64,000 nucleotides of DNA from Cohaesibacter gelatinilyticus. Lineage in GTDB: Bacteria; Pseudomonadota; Alphaproteobacteria; Rhizobiales; Cohaesibacteraceae. Made by a program: the position numbers and the translations under genes. Shown here piece by piece: positions 1 to 8,835 of this stretch. The notes under the pieces were generated by a model. That model saw nothing but the letters and a program-made list of their open reading frames with translations. It was not told the origin of the DNA and searched no databases. Where the stretch lies: assembly GCF_900215605.1 (NCBI RefSeq), contig NZ_OBEL01000001.1, positions 1,957,435 to 2,021,434 of the forward strand. The letters run 5' to 3'. How positions within the stretch are numbered: the stretch's first letter is position 1; the number at the start of each line of letters is the position of its first letter.

Positions 1-81
1 TGATGCTGATTGAGGCCCATTCATACTATTCAGTCAAATATAAGAGAATTCAGAACTTACTCATCCAGATCATGCCAAAAA

Positions 82-110
82 ATAACCCACCTACACAAAG
101 CATAGGTGGG
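82..110 (-). terminator. Rho-independent terminator of the TRAP operon
   Basis: Eight-base-pair stem CCCACCTA/TAGGTGGG (86-93 with 103-110) with a nine-base loop. On the minus strand it is followed by a T-rich stretch. It lies just past the stop of the TRAP binding-protein gene and would end the minus-strand operon that begins with the DeoR regulator. Confidence 0.8.
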
Positions 111-135
111 CCAAGTTTGTCACGAAGGTATCAGG

Positions 136-1176
136 TTAGGAATAGCGATATGGAACACCGACTTGCTCCATGACCTTGTTATACTTTTTGAAAATATCGA
201 CGACCTTCTTGGTACGTGGGCTCTTGGCCGCCAGCTCTTCCCAGAAGCCTTCAGCATCAGCAACGACCTGGTCCCATTCTTCCGCCGGAATGGTGGTCAG
301 TTCCAGTTTGTCACCATTCACACGCAGATCAGCCTCGCCGCCCCAGTACCAGACCTGACGGTAATAATGGGACTGATCCATGGTGATCTTGAACAGCTCT
401 TGTAGATGTGGCGGCACCTTCGCCCAGCTGTCGGAGTTGGCAAAGTAGGAACCACACCAGGCACCAGTGACGTTGTTCAGCAAGGCATAGTTACAAACAT
501 CAGCCCAGCCAACTTCATAGGCTTCAGTAAAGCCACACCAGGCGACACCATCCAGCTCACCGGTCTGCAGAGCAACTTCTACGTCTTCCCAAGGCACAGT
601 CACAGGAATGAGGCCATAGCGAGCCAGGAAGCGACCGGCGGTTGGCACGCCAAAAACGCGCTTGCCTTTCATGTCAGCCAATGAGCGGATCGGATCTTTG
701 GTAAAGATATGCAGAGGATCCCAGGCACCAGCGCCCAACCATTCAACACCCTCAATTTCACCATATGCTTCTGCCCAGATCTCATTCAAGCCATAGCGCT
801 CGAACAGAACAGGCAGATCAAGGCTATATCGGGTAGAGAATGGGAAATAGCCACCGAAGTCGGAAATATCAACCGGAGATGCCATGGTCGCATCATCGGA
901 CTGTACCGCATCCAGTGTACCATTTTGCAATGAACGGAACAGCTCACCGGTTGGGACCAACTGATCGGCATAGAAAAGCTCGATTTCCATCTCACCGTTG
1001 GCTGCCTTGTTGAAGGCATCAATCTGCGGCTTGATCACATGAGCGCCAAGCGGTGCTCCGGAATAAGTCTGCATGCGCCACTTGATTGGTGCCTGCGCCT
1101 TCACGATAGCCGGGGCAGCAAGCGTAGCAGCCCCTCCAAGCCCGGCAGTCTTTAGAAAATTACGTCTTGAAGTCAT
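136..1176 (-). CDS. TRAP transporter substrate-binding protein (DctP family)
   Basis: Periplasmic solute receptor of a TRAP secondary transporter, about 346 residues, the usual family length. The N-terminus carries a twin-arginine motif (SRRNFLK) followed by an alanine-rich hydrophobic stretch ending in VKAQA, which suggests Tat export. The body shows DctP-type features, including a KGKRVFG segment and the WCGFTEAYEVGW region in the ligand-binding half. A GAGGAGA ribosome site places the start best at the ATG at 1176; an ATG six bases upstream would sit almost on that site. It is the last gene of the minus-strand operon deoR-dctQ-dctM-dctP. The ligand cannot be read from the sequence; the divergent polyol-type enzymes suggest a glycerol-like compound. 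Confidence 0.92.
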   Translation of the reverse strand: MTSRRNFLKTAGLGGAATLAAPAIVKAQAPIKWRMQTYSGAPLGAHVIKPQIDAFNKAANGEMEIELFYADQLVPTGELFRSLQNGTLDAVQSDDATMASPVDISDFGGYFPFSTRYSLDLPVLFERYGLNEIWAEAYGEIEGVEWLGAGAWDPLHIFTKDPIRSLADMKGKRVFGVPTAGRFLARYGLIPVTVPWEDVEVALQTGELDGVAWCGFTEAYEVGWADVCNYALLNNVTGAWCGSYFANSDSWAKVPPHLQELFKITMDQSHYYRQVWYWGGEADLRVNGDKLELTTIPAEEWDQVVADAEGFWEELAAKSPRTKKVVDIFKKYNKVMEQVGVPYRYS

Positions 1177-1240
1177 TGTCATTCTCCTCAGGAGTTTGGT
1201 GAATGGCAGGCTTGAGCCTGCTCTTTTAGTTCAAATTCAA

Positions 1241-2563
1241 TCACTTGCCATAGACATAGTTTGGCAACCACATGGCAATTTGGGGGAAGATCATCAGAAG
1301 AGCGAGCGCCAGAACCATGATGCCAACAAAGGGAATGATGGAGGCATAAATATCCTTCAGTCCGATTTGAGGCGGCGCCATGGCTCGCATCAGGAAGAGG
1401 TTGTAACCAAAAGGTGGGGTCATGTAGGCAATCTGTGTCGTGATGGTATAGAGCACCCCATACCAGATCAGATCGAAGCCAAGGATCTTGACCAATGGCA
1501 CATAAAGCGGCGCAACAATCACCAGCATCGCAGTATCATCAAGGAAGGTGCCCATCAGCAGGAAGGAAAGCTGCATCAGGATCAGGATGGTCCAGGGATC
1601 TAGACCCAATTGCTCGGTAAAGAGATGCTCGATTGCTTTCACGGCACCCAATCCATCAAAGACAGCACCAAAACCGAGCGCTGCCAAGATGATCCACATG
1701 AACATGCAAGAAATGGCGAGTGTCTGACGAACGGAAGTCTCAAACACTTTCCAGTTCATCCGGCGTTTGACGACCGCTGCCATAAAGGCTGTCATGGCTC
1801 CAATGGCAGAACTCTCCACCAGCGAGGTCCAGCCCTTGATGAAAGGGAACATCATGGCAAAGAAGATACCCAATGGCAGCAACCCTGCGCTCAACAAGCC
1901 CAGCTTCTCGGACATGGTGATATCACGATTGTCATCCGCCAGCGCTGGCCCCAATTGCGGCTGTATCTTGCATCGAATGGCAATATAGAGGATGAAAAGC
2001 AGAGCCATCATCAGGCCCGGCATCACTCCAGCCAGCCAAAGCTGCCCCACTGGCTGACGCGCAATCATGGCATAGAGCACCAACACCACCGAAGGCGGCA
2101 CCAGAATCCCAAGCGATGATCCAGCCTGAATGACCCCGGTCACCATCCGCTTGTCATAGCCACGCTTCAAGAGTTCTGGCAAGGCAATAGTCGCCCCGAT
2201 AGCCATACCAGCCACCGACAAACCATTCATTGCGGAGATCAACACCATCAAGCCGATGGTACCGATCGCCAGTCCCCCATTCACCGGTCCCATCCAGACA
2301 TGAAACATTTTGTAGAGATCGTCGGCAATCTTACTTTCAGAAAGCACATAACCCATGAAAATGAACATCGGCAAGGTGAGCATGGGATACCATTTCATCA
2401 CCTTCATGGCCGCAGAGAACGGGATATTCGAGCCACCAGTTCCCCAAAGAGCCAGCGCCGCAATAGCGGCGATTCCGCCAATGGCACCAAAGACCCGCTG
2501 ACCTGTCATCAACATCAGCATCAGGGAAGAGAACATCAAAAGGGCGATTAACTCTTGCGACAT
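1241..2563 (-). CDS. TRAP transporter large permease (DctM family)
   Basis: Large membrane subunit that carries out sodium-driven uptake in a TRAP system, 440 residues. It is strongly hydrophobic throughout, with about twelve predicted membrane segments and the DctM-type segments GSSLGILVPPSVVLVLY and MGTFLDDTAMLVIVAPLYVPL. The start is set at the ATG at 2563, which overlaps the stop of the small permease gene as TGATG; a longer reading frame upstream only covers the preceding gene. The overlap implies translational coupling of the two permease subunits. Confidence 0.95.
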   Translation of the reverse strand: MSQELIALLMFSSLMLMLMTGQRVFGAIGGIAAIAALALWGTGGSNIPFSAAMKVMKWYPMLTLPMFIFMGYVLSESKIADDLYKMFHVWMGPVNGGLAIGTIGLMVLISAMNGLSVAGMAIGATIALPELLKRGYDKRMVTGVIQAGSSLGILVPPSVVLVLYAMIARQPVGQLWLAGVMPGLMMALLFILYIAIRCKIQPQLGPALADDNRDITMSEKLGLLSAGLLPLGIFFAMMFPFIKGWTSLVESSAIGAMTAFMAAVVKRRMNWKVFETSVRQTLAISCMFMWIILAALGFGAVFDGLGAVKAIEHLFTEQLGLDPWTILILMQLSFLLMGTFLDDTAMLVIVAPLYVPLVKILGFDLIWYGVLYTITTQIAYMTPPFGYNLFLMRAMAPPQIGLKDIYASIIPFVGIMVLALALLMIFPQIAMWLPNYVYGK

Positions 2564-3108
2564 CAGGCTGTAGCTCCCCGCAATCTTGCAATGTCTTTGA
2601 TCAGTTCGGAGAAGGCCTGCAACAACATCAGGAAGATGCCCAGACACATGATGGATTTGACCGGCCAGAGATAGGGGCGCCACAAGCTCGGGCTGCGCTC
2701 TCCATATTCAACGGCATAGACCGTGGAATCGATCCCACCATAAAGCAGAACGGACAAATAGAGGATGAGAATGAGAATAGTGAAGCTGTCGAACCAGGCC
2801 TTTCGGCGCACAGTCCAGCTGCCATAAAAAAGATCCATGCGCACGCTGGAACCCAATTGCAAGGAATATGGCCCACCCAACAGATAGTAGGCCACCAAAG
2901 CAAATTGAGCGACCTCAAGGGTCCAAAAGGCTGGAACCACGAACATGGCTTTTGAAATGGAGGACCATAGAAGGATCCCGACCATAACAAAGATGCCATA
3001 CATCATGATCCGGCCAATCCAGTAATTCACCTTGTCAACCACCTTGACGTAAGTGACAGCCCAGCGTGGCATGGATGCAGTTGCAAATAGCTCTTGATAG
3101 TTGATCAT
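2563..3108 (-). CDS. TRAP transporter small permease (DctQ family)
   Basis: Small membrane subunit of the TRAP transporter, 181 residues with four predicted membrane helices, as is normal for DctQ. The ATG at 3108 overlaps the stop of the regulator gene (TGATG) and follows a strong GGAGG ribosome site by seven bases, which decides the start over a TTG three bases upstream. Co-transcribed with the regulator and the large permease. Confidence 0.92.
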   Translation of the reverse strand: MINYQELFATASMPRWAVTYVKVVDKVNYWIGRIMMYGIFVMVGILLWSSISKAMFVVPAFWTLEVAQFALVAYYLLGGPYSLQLGSSVRMDLFYGSWTVRRKAWFDSFTILILILYLSVLLYGGIDSTVYAVEYGERSPSLWRPYLWPVKSIMCLGIFLMLLQAFSELIKDIARLRGATA

Positions 3109-3881
3109 CAAATCACCTCCACCTGACTGGAGGCCAGAGCCTGATCCAATGAATCATCCGGCTCCACATCCACCACCAATTGATCGATCTGATCCAGACC
3201 GCAAACGCGAAATGGTGCGGTTTTACCGAATTTGGAATGATCTACCACCACACTGACTTGTGAGGCAGATCCAATCATGGCACGGGCAACCTGTGCTTCA
3301 TCATGGGAGTAATCCATGACGCCCGTAGAATCGATGGCACCGACGGTCAGAATTGCATGATCCACCTGATAGCCATTGATCTCATTGACTGTGGCTGGCC
3401 CTACTGTCTGGCTATTATCCAGAGCGAATTGCCCACCCAACAAGAAAACCCGTGAGCCCCCGGTGCCCTGCGCAAAGGTCCGAGCAATCCGCACCGAGTT
3501 GGTAATCACCGTCAAATCCTTGACCCGAGCCAGAACATCAGCACAGACAAGTGTGGTAGACCCTGTATCGATAAAGAGAGTTTGTCGTGGCGCGACCAGT
3601 CTGAAGGCTTTTTCGGCAATGATGCGCTTGGCCGCAGCATTGAGTTTCATACGCTCATCAAACGGCCCTTCTTCGCGCACATCTATCGCACGCGCGCCAC
3701 CGTGGATCTTGCGCACCTGCCCCATATCAGCCAACACGCCAAGATCTCGCCGGATGGTTTCCGCCGATGTATCAAACCGTACTGCCAGCTCCTCTACGCT
3801 GGCTTTTCCATGCTTGGCGATCAGCTCAGCAATCTCTGCCTGCCGCACACCTGGCCTGACAGAGGATTTTCGTCCTGTCAT
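3108..3881 (-). CDS. DeoR/GlpR-family transcriptional regulator
   Basis: DNA-binding repressor of the DeoR family, 257 residues. An N-terminal winged helix (about residues 12-65) contains the typical segment SAETIRRDLGVLADMGQVRKIHGGA. It is followed by a DeoR C-terminal sensor domain with DTGSTT and DHSKFG motifs, which in this family bind phosphorylated sugars or polyols. It is the first gene of the TRAP operon and divergent from two flavoproteins and a kinase, so it probably controls both units through the shared AT-rich region. GGGAGG lies eight bases before the ATG. Confidence 0.93.
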   Translation of the reverse strand: MTGRKSSVRPGVRQAEIAELIAKHGKASVEELAVRFDTSAETIRRDLGVLADMGQVRKIHGGARAIDVREEGPFDERMKLNAAAKRIIAEKAFRLVAPRQTLFIDTGSTTLVCADVLARVKDLTVITNSVRIARTFAQGTGGSRVFLLGGQFALDNSQTVGPATVNEINGYQVDHAILTVGAIDSTGVMDYSHDEAQVARAMIGSASQVSVVVDHSKFGKTAPFRVCGLDQIDQLVVDVEPDDSLDQALASSQVEVI

Positions 3882-4151
3882 TCCATTGCCTCCCTTTGAT
3901 GCACAAAGAGTTGCAGAAATCAGCTATAAAAACAAATAAAATTTGCCCATTCGGTCATTTTGAATATTAAATAATTGATTTTATTATATTTTAAATTTAA
4001 CAAAATTCACAATATTTTGCCCAAATCAACAAAAACTCCAATCCAAACTTGCCAAAAGACCGACCTGTCGATAGATTGTTTGCGACAACAAACGGCGTTT
4101 GAAACGATTCCGCCCTCACAAATATCCGTGACAAGCAACCAGAAGGCGCAC
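3882..4151. promoter_or_regulatory. Divergent promoter region between deoR and the flavoprotein operon
   Basis: About 270 bases without a convincing gene, very AT-rich between about 3920 and 4020. It must hold the promoters of the TRAP operon (minus) and of the flavoprotein-kinase operon (plus), and probably the DeoR operator. I could not identify precise -35/-10 elements or an operator with confidence. The reading frame of the flavoprotein extends upstream to 3975, but that part looks non-coding and lacks a ribosome site. Confidence 0.6.
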
Positions 4152-5552
4152 ATGCAGCTCCAATCCAACAATTCCAAAATGTTCGACTTCGCCATCATTG
4201 GCGGCGGCGTGGTGGGTTGCGCCATGGCTCGACAATTGGTTCTTGATGGCGCGAAAGTCATTTTGCTGGAAAAAGCGGCAGACATTCTGGATGGAGCATC
4301 CAAGGGTAACAGCGCCATCTTGCATACCGGCTTTGATGCCCCGGTCGGATCACTGGAGCAAAAGTGCATCACAAAAGGCTATGAAGACTATCTGGCTCTG
4401 CATGAGCAGATGGAGCTGCCTATCCTGAAATCCGGCGCCATGGTTCTGGCATGGAATACTCAGCAGGAAGCCAAACTGGATGAGTTGATCGATCAGGCAC
4501 ATCAAAATGGTGTGGCCGACGTCATCCGCCTTACTCGACAGCAGATTTTAGATCGGGAGCCTAATCTATCACCTAATGTCAAGGGTGGTTTTCTGGTGCC
4601 CGGGGAGTGCCTGATCGACCCTTGGTCCAGCCCTCACGCCTACCTGACACAGGCCTTACTCAACGGTGGTGAAGTTAGAAGAAATGCCGAACTATTATCC
4701 GGTTCATTTGAAGGTGATCACTGGCATCTGAACACGCAAGCGGGCTCCATCACCGCCAGAACCGTCATTTCCTGCGCAGGTCTCTATGGTGATGTGGTCA
4801 ATCAACGATTGATTGGCAAGAAGCTCTTTTCGATCAGGCCACGCAAAGGCCAGTTTGTTGTTTTCGACAAGGCAGCTTCGAAAGTCAGCTCCACCATCAT
4901 CTTGCCGGTTCCAACTGCCACGACAAAAGGCATTGTTGTCTGTCGCACGATCTTCGGCAATCTCCTGATCGGCCCAACGGCAGAAGAGCAGGAATCGCGA
5001 ACAGATGCCTCCACCGAGCGAGAGACCCTGCGGGACTTGAGGCAAAAGGGCATCGACATGTTCCCTACCCTTGCCAATTATGACATCGCCGCGACCTATG
5101 CTGGCCTGCGCCCTGCCAGTGAGGAAAAGGACTATCGCCTCACCTACCTTGCCGAGCAAAATTATCTCAGCGTTGGCGGCATTCGCTCCACAGGTCTGAG
5201 TTCCGCCCTAGGACTGGCCCGCTATTGCGCCGAGGAACTGCTTAAAAGCTCAAAAAATTTCTCAGCAATCAAAGGCCCAATCATTCCCAAAGCCAACCGC
5301 CTGTCTGACTATCACCCGCGAGATTGGCAAGGATCCGATCATGGAGAGATTGTCTGCCATTGCGAAATGGTGACAAAACGCGAAATTGAACAAGCCCTGC
5401 AAGATCCATTGCCCGCAAAAAGCCTGCAAGGCCTGAAGCGTAGAACCCGCGCTGCTATGGGCAGATGTCAAGGTTTCAACTGCATGGGAACGCTCGCCTC
5501 GCTAACTGAGGGGCATTTTGACCGCCCCATTGGGGAGGCTGACCATGACTAG
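4152..5552 (+). CDS. FAD-dependent glycerol-3-phosphate dehydrogenase-like oxidoreductase with BFD iron-sulfur domain
   Basis: GlpA-like flavoprotein, 466 residues. An N-terminal Rossmann motif (FDFAIIGGGVVGCAMARQL, near residues 11-29) begins a DAO-type FAD domain. The C-terminus is a BFD-like [2Fe-2S] domain with cysteines C402, C404, C439 and C444 (CHC ... CQGFNC). Such proteins pair with a second flavoprotein in anaerobic-type glycerol-3-phosphate dehydrogenases. The start at 4152 is supported by an AGAAGG site; the ATG at 4179 is an alternative. The next gene overlaps it by eight bases. The small DUF1667-type third subunit seen in some such operons is absent. The exact substrate is unknown; a phosphorylated polyol made by the downstream kinase is most likely. 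Confidence 0.85.
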   Translation: MQLQSNNSKMFDFAIIGGGVVGCAMARQLVLDGAKVILLEKAADILDGASKGNSAILHTGFDAPVGSLEQKCITKGYEDYLALHEQMELPILKSGAMVLAWNTQQEAKLDELIDQAHQNGVADVIRLTRQQILDREPNLSPNVKGGFLVPGECLIDPWSSPHAYLTQALLNGGEVRRNAELLSGSFEGDHWHLNTQAGSITARTVISCAGLYGDVVNQRLIGKKLFSIRPRKGQFVVFDKAASKVSSTIILPVPTATTKGIVVCRTIFGNLLIGPTAEEQESRTDASTERETLRDLRQKGIDMFPTLANYDIAATYAGLRPASEEKDYRLTYLAEQNYLSVGGIRSTGLSSALGLARYCAEELLKSSKNFSAIKGPIIPKANRLSDYHPRDWQGSDHGEIVCHCEMVTKREIEQALQDPLPAKSLQGLKRRTRAAMGRCQGFNCMGTLASLTEGHFDRPIGEADHD

Positions 5553-6804
5553 CCTCAAACATATCCCACCATCCTGTCAGGTCGCGATTGTCGGCGGTGG
5601 CCCCTCCGGTCTTGCTCTTGCAACAGAGCTCAAAAATCTTGGCATTGATGATGTTGTGATCTTGGAGCGCCAAGTGCAAGCTGGAGGCATCCCTCAGCAT
5701 TGCGGCCATTATCCATTTGGTTTTTGGGAATATAAACGCCTGCTCAAAGGCCCAGACTATGCCCACCTTCTCCGCAACAAAGCAGAGGATGCCGGTGTTG
5801 CAATTCTTACCAATTGCCATGTAACAAACTTGGCACCCGGAGGACATCTATCCCTGACGACACCCAACGGCTCATGCAAAATGCTGGCTGATCGGGTGGT
5901 CTTGGCTACAGGCGTGCGCGAGAGCAGCCGCTCGCAACGCCTGATCGGTGGGCAGCGCCCGCAAGGCGTGCTGTCCACCGGCGCTTTACAGTCCATGATC
6001 TATCAGCATGGAAAACGCCCCTTCAAACACCCCGTCATTCTGGGCAGCGAATTGGTCTCCTTTTCAGCCATTCTGACTTGCCGTCACATGGGCATCAAAC
6101 CAATAGCCATGATTGAAGAGAAGGAGAGGGTCATTGCTCGTTCCTTCAATGCTCTATTCCCCAAATTGCTCGGCATCCCGCTTATAATGGGGACACACAA
6201 TCTTACCATTCACGGACGAGATCAAGTCGAAGCCCTTTCCTATCGGGATAGAGAGGGTAAAATCCATCAGATTGAGACAGATGGTGTAATTGTCTCAGGC
6301 CATTTCCGACCCGAATCCGCTTTGTTGCTCAACAGCCATCTGGAAATGGATCCTGCAACAGGCGGCCCAAAGGTGGATCAATATGGCCGCACCAATGATG
6401 AGCATGTCTTCTCGACCGGCAATTTGTTACGATCAGCAGAAACATCCGCATGGTGCTGGAATGAAGGGCACAAGATGGCCCACATCCTCGCAGATAATTT
6501 GCACTCAGAACAAACCCCGCCACCGATAACCCATTCCATTGAGCTGGAGCATGAAGCGCTACGCTTCGTCATGCCACAATGTCTTAGCCTGCCTCCTGCA
6601 AAGAATCATCAGAGAATGGAGCATTTGCAGATCAGGCTAAATCGGGCGGTAAAGGGATTACTTGTTCTGAAATCCGGTGACAAAATTCTCTGGTCCGGAG
6701 CCATTAACTCACGGCCCGAGCGACGCATTCTGATACCGCTTGATCCGTGGATTGATCAGCCAATCCCCGGGCCTCTCAGCCTCACGATTGAGGAGAAACG
6801 CTAA
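5545..6804 (+). CDS. NAD(P)/FAD-dependent oxidoreductase
   Basis: Flavoprotein of 419 residues resembling the second subunit of two-component dehydrogenases (GlpB/HcnB-like). It has an FAD-binding motif at the N-terminus (VAIVGGGPSGLALATEL), an ATGVRE motif and a central second Rossmann region (PVILGSELVSFSAILTCRHMG). The last 70-80 residues are not clearly assigned. The start at 5545 follows GGGAGG by seven bases and overlaps the end of the previous gene, indicating coupling. It probably passes electrons from the GlpA-like partner to an acceptor. Confidence 0.82.
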   Translation: MTSLKHIPPSCQVAIVGGGPSGLALATELKNLGIDDVVILERQVQAGGIPQHCGHYPFGFWEYKRLLKGPDYAHLLRNKAEDAGVAILTNCHVTNLAPGGHLSLTTPNGSCKMLADRVVLATGVRESSRSQRLIGGQRPQGVLSTGALQSMIYQHGKRPFKHPVILGSELVSFSAILTCRHMGIKPIAMIEEKERVIARSFNALFPKLLGIPLIMGTHNLTIHGRDQVEALSYRDREGKIHQIETDGVIVSGHFRPESALLLNSHLEMDPATGGPKVDQYGRTNDEHVFSTGNLLRSAETSAWCWNEGHKMAHILADNLHSEQTPPPITHSIELEHEALRFVMPQCLSLPPAKNHQRMEHLQIRLNRAVKGLLVLKSGDKILWSGAINSRPERRILIPLDPWIDQPIPGPLSLTIEEKR

Positions 6805-6807
6805 ACC

Positions 6808-8226
6808 ATGTCTGTTATCGCGATTGATCAGGGCACAACCAGCACCCGAAGCCTGAAACTGAATGAGGATGGCCAATATAGCATCACCCATTCAATTGCG
6901 CATGAACAGCATTATCCGCAACCGGGCTGGGTAGAGCATGATCCGGAAGAGTTGATCCGAAATATCCAAGCTTGCATCAATGCCAGCGGGAAGGTGGATG
7001 CAATCGGCATCGACAATCAGGGGGAAAGCTGCCTTGCCTGGGATGCAGAAACCAAAGAAGCACTGACATCAGTCATTGTGTGGCAGGACAAGCGCACCAG
7101 CAATGTCATTGAAAAACTCAAGCAAGAAGACCATGAGGAAACAACATTAGCGAAAGCTGGCCTGCCTCTCGACCCATATTTTTCCGCCAGCAAACTGGGA
7201 TGGATTATCAAGAACAGTCCGGAAGCAAAGGAAGCTCAATCTAGAGGTAAGCTCAGATTGGGCACGACGGACGCTTTCTTTCTGGATCGCCTGACAGGCA
7301 AATGCGTTACCGATATCACCACTGCTTCGCGCACATCCCTGATGAATTTACGCACCCACCAATGGGATGAAGAGCTATGCGCCCTGTTCGGGGTACCAAT
7401 GAATAGCCTGCCTGACATTGTTCCAACCACCGGCAACTTTGGCACCATCCAGACCGATAATGGCCCGGTGCCGGTTACAGCCAGCATTGTCGATCAACAA
7501 GCCGCTCTCTATGGATTTGGATGCCGCAAGGAAGGCGATGGCAAGATCACATTCGGCACCGGAGCTTTTGCTCTCATGGTCACAGGATCAGAGCTTCATC
7601 ATCGGCCCGATCTTGGTCTACTGCCGACTGTTGCTTGGCAGAAACATGGGGAAGCCCCTGTCTATGCTCTGGATGGCGGCGTCTATACCGCAAGTGCTGC
7701 CCTCAATTGGGCAAAGGGTTTGGGGCTTTTTGAGAAGTTCGAAGATATAAATCAGTTTACATCCCACGCTGCGATAGATCAGGGCCTTGTTTTCGTCCCC
7801 GCCCTTTCAGGTCTTGGTTGCCCCCATTGGGACGACAAGGCAAGAGGAAGCTGGATGGGCTTATCGCTGGATCACGAGCCGCAACAATTGATTCAAGCCA
7901 TATTGGAGGGCATCGCCTTTCGGGCCGCCGAGATCTGGAATGCCATGCAACAATGCGTGGCCAGCACTGGTCCTGTTCCCGTCGACGGCGGCATGAGCCA
8001 GAATGCTTACTTTATACAATTCCTCTCCGACTGCCTTGGCCGCACAGTTCAGCCTGCCAATATTCCAGAGCTAACAGCAATAGGCACAGCCCTACTGGCA
8101 GCAGAAGGCGTTGGTCACCCCATTGCCTTCACGCCAGAATTTGGCAAGCATGTCCCGATGGTAGATCGCTCCGCCGGATATCAGAAATTCCAGAAAGCTG
8201 TAGGCATGAGCCGGAACTGGTCCTGA
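6808..8226 (+). CDS. FGGY-family carbohydrate kinase (glycerol kinase-like)
   Basis: ATP-dependent sugar or polyol kinase of 472 residues, beginning three bases after the flavoprotein stop. It shows the FGGY phosphate motif DQGTTSTRS and a VDQQAALYG segment matching the catalytic aspartate of GlpK. The YFSASKLGW segment keeps the substrate tyrosine. However, the GlpK motif NQRET is NQGES here (residues 70-74), so the arginine that contacts glycerol is replaced by Gly72. This suggests a related substrate rather than glycerol itself. Its stop lies only two bases from the stop of the convergent phnN gene, with no terminator between. Confidence 0.88.
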   Translation: MSVIAIDQGTTSTRSLKLNEDGQYSITHSIAHEQHYPQPGWVEHDPEELIRNIQACINASGKVDAIGIDNQGESCLAWDAETKEALTSVIVWQDKRTSNVIEKLKQEDHEETTLAKAGLPLDPYFSASKLGWIIKNSPEAKEAQSRGKLRLGTTDAFFLDRLTGKCVTDITTASRTSLMNLRTHQWDEELCALFGVPMNSLPDIVPTTGNFGTIQTDNGPVPVTASIVDQQAALYGFGCRKEGDGKITFGTGAFALMVTGSELHHRPDLGLLPTVAWQKHGEAPVYALDGGVYTASAALNWAKGLGLFEKFEDINQFTSHAAIDQGLVFVPALSGLGCPHWDDKARGSWMGLSLDHEPQQLIQAILEGIAFRAAEIWNAMQQCVASTGPVPVDGGMSQNAYFIQFLSDCLGRTVQPANIPELTAIGTALLAAEGVGHPIAFTPEFGKHVPMVDRSAGYQKFQKAVGMSRNWS

Positions 8227-8228
8227 GC

Positions 8229-8834
8229 CTAACCTGCACGAAGGCGGCTGATAATTTCGACAAAGCGCTCACCTGCGATCTTGATCGGACCGCTATTATC
8301 GAGATGATGCAAAGAAGTATCTGCTCCCAGCTCCGCCTCGATCTCGGCATTGCGTTCCAGGCGTGCTTGAATCTGCTTGGTATTCTCTCGTCCCCGCAGG
8401 GAAAGACGCCGCGCCAACTCCTCAGATTTCACGCTTAAGCAAACGATATCAACCCTTGGTAAAAGCGCGCGAAATTCATCGAGTTTCTTTCTGGAACCAT
8501 TGACAACAGCTACCCTTGAAGGGTGATCTTTCAGATCATCAATAAAGCTTCTTGGCACACCATATTGCAGCTCATGGGCACCCCAGCTCAGGGCAAACTG
8601 CCTCTCTTTTTTCATCGCAACGAATTCATCCAGAGACAAGGCTTGATGATCTTCGCAATGATCCTTTGGACGCGTAATCGCACGACGAATGAAAGCCACA
8701 TCCGGGCAATCAGCAAAGTGTGCTCGCGCATAATCAAGCACACTATCCTTGCCAGAGCCAGACGGCCCGACCAAAACGATCAGAGCGCCATCTGCCTCAG
8801 CCTGACTATCAAATTGTTCCAATTGCTCGGCCAT
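8229..8834 (-). CDS. phnN: Ribose 1,5-bisphosphate phosphokinase PhnN
   Basis: Guanylate-kinase-like enzyme of 201 residues that phosphorylates ribose 1,5-bisphosphate to PRPP, the salvage step after C-P lyase. The Walker A motif GPSGSGKDS lies near the N-terminus, followed by the RRAITRP segment typical of PhnN. The ATG at 8834 is chosen; a TTG at 8843 in the same frame would overlap phnM further. It is the last gene of the phn operon, one base after the phnM stop. Confidence 0.93.
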   Translation of the reverse strand: MAEQLEQFDSQAEADGALIVLVGPSGSGKDSVLDYARAHFADCPDVAFIRRAITRPKDHCEDHQALSLDEFVAMKKERQFALSWGAHELQYGVPRSFIDDLKDHPSRVAVVNGSRKKLDEFRALLPRVDIVCLSVKSEELARRLSLRGRENTKQIQARLERNAEIEAELGADTSLHHLDNSGPIKIAGERFVEIISRLRAG

Positions 8835-8835
8835 A

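Noticed and set aside
1073..2119. Long plus-strand reading frames opposite the TRAP permease and binding protein
   Set aside because: They lie antisense to well-supported membrane and receptor genes, are rich in His, Gln and Arg as expected for antisense frames, and match no family.
3975..4151. N-terminal extension of the GlpA-like flavoprotein
   Set aside because: It is AT-rich, has no ribosome site and no similarity to the family; the good AGAAGG site places the start at 4152.
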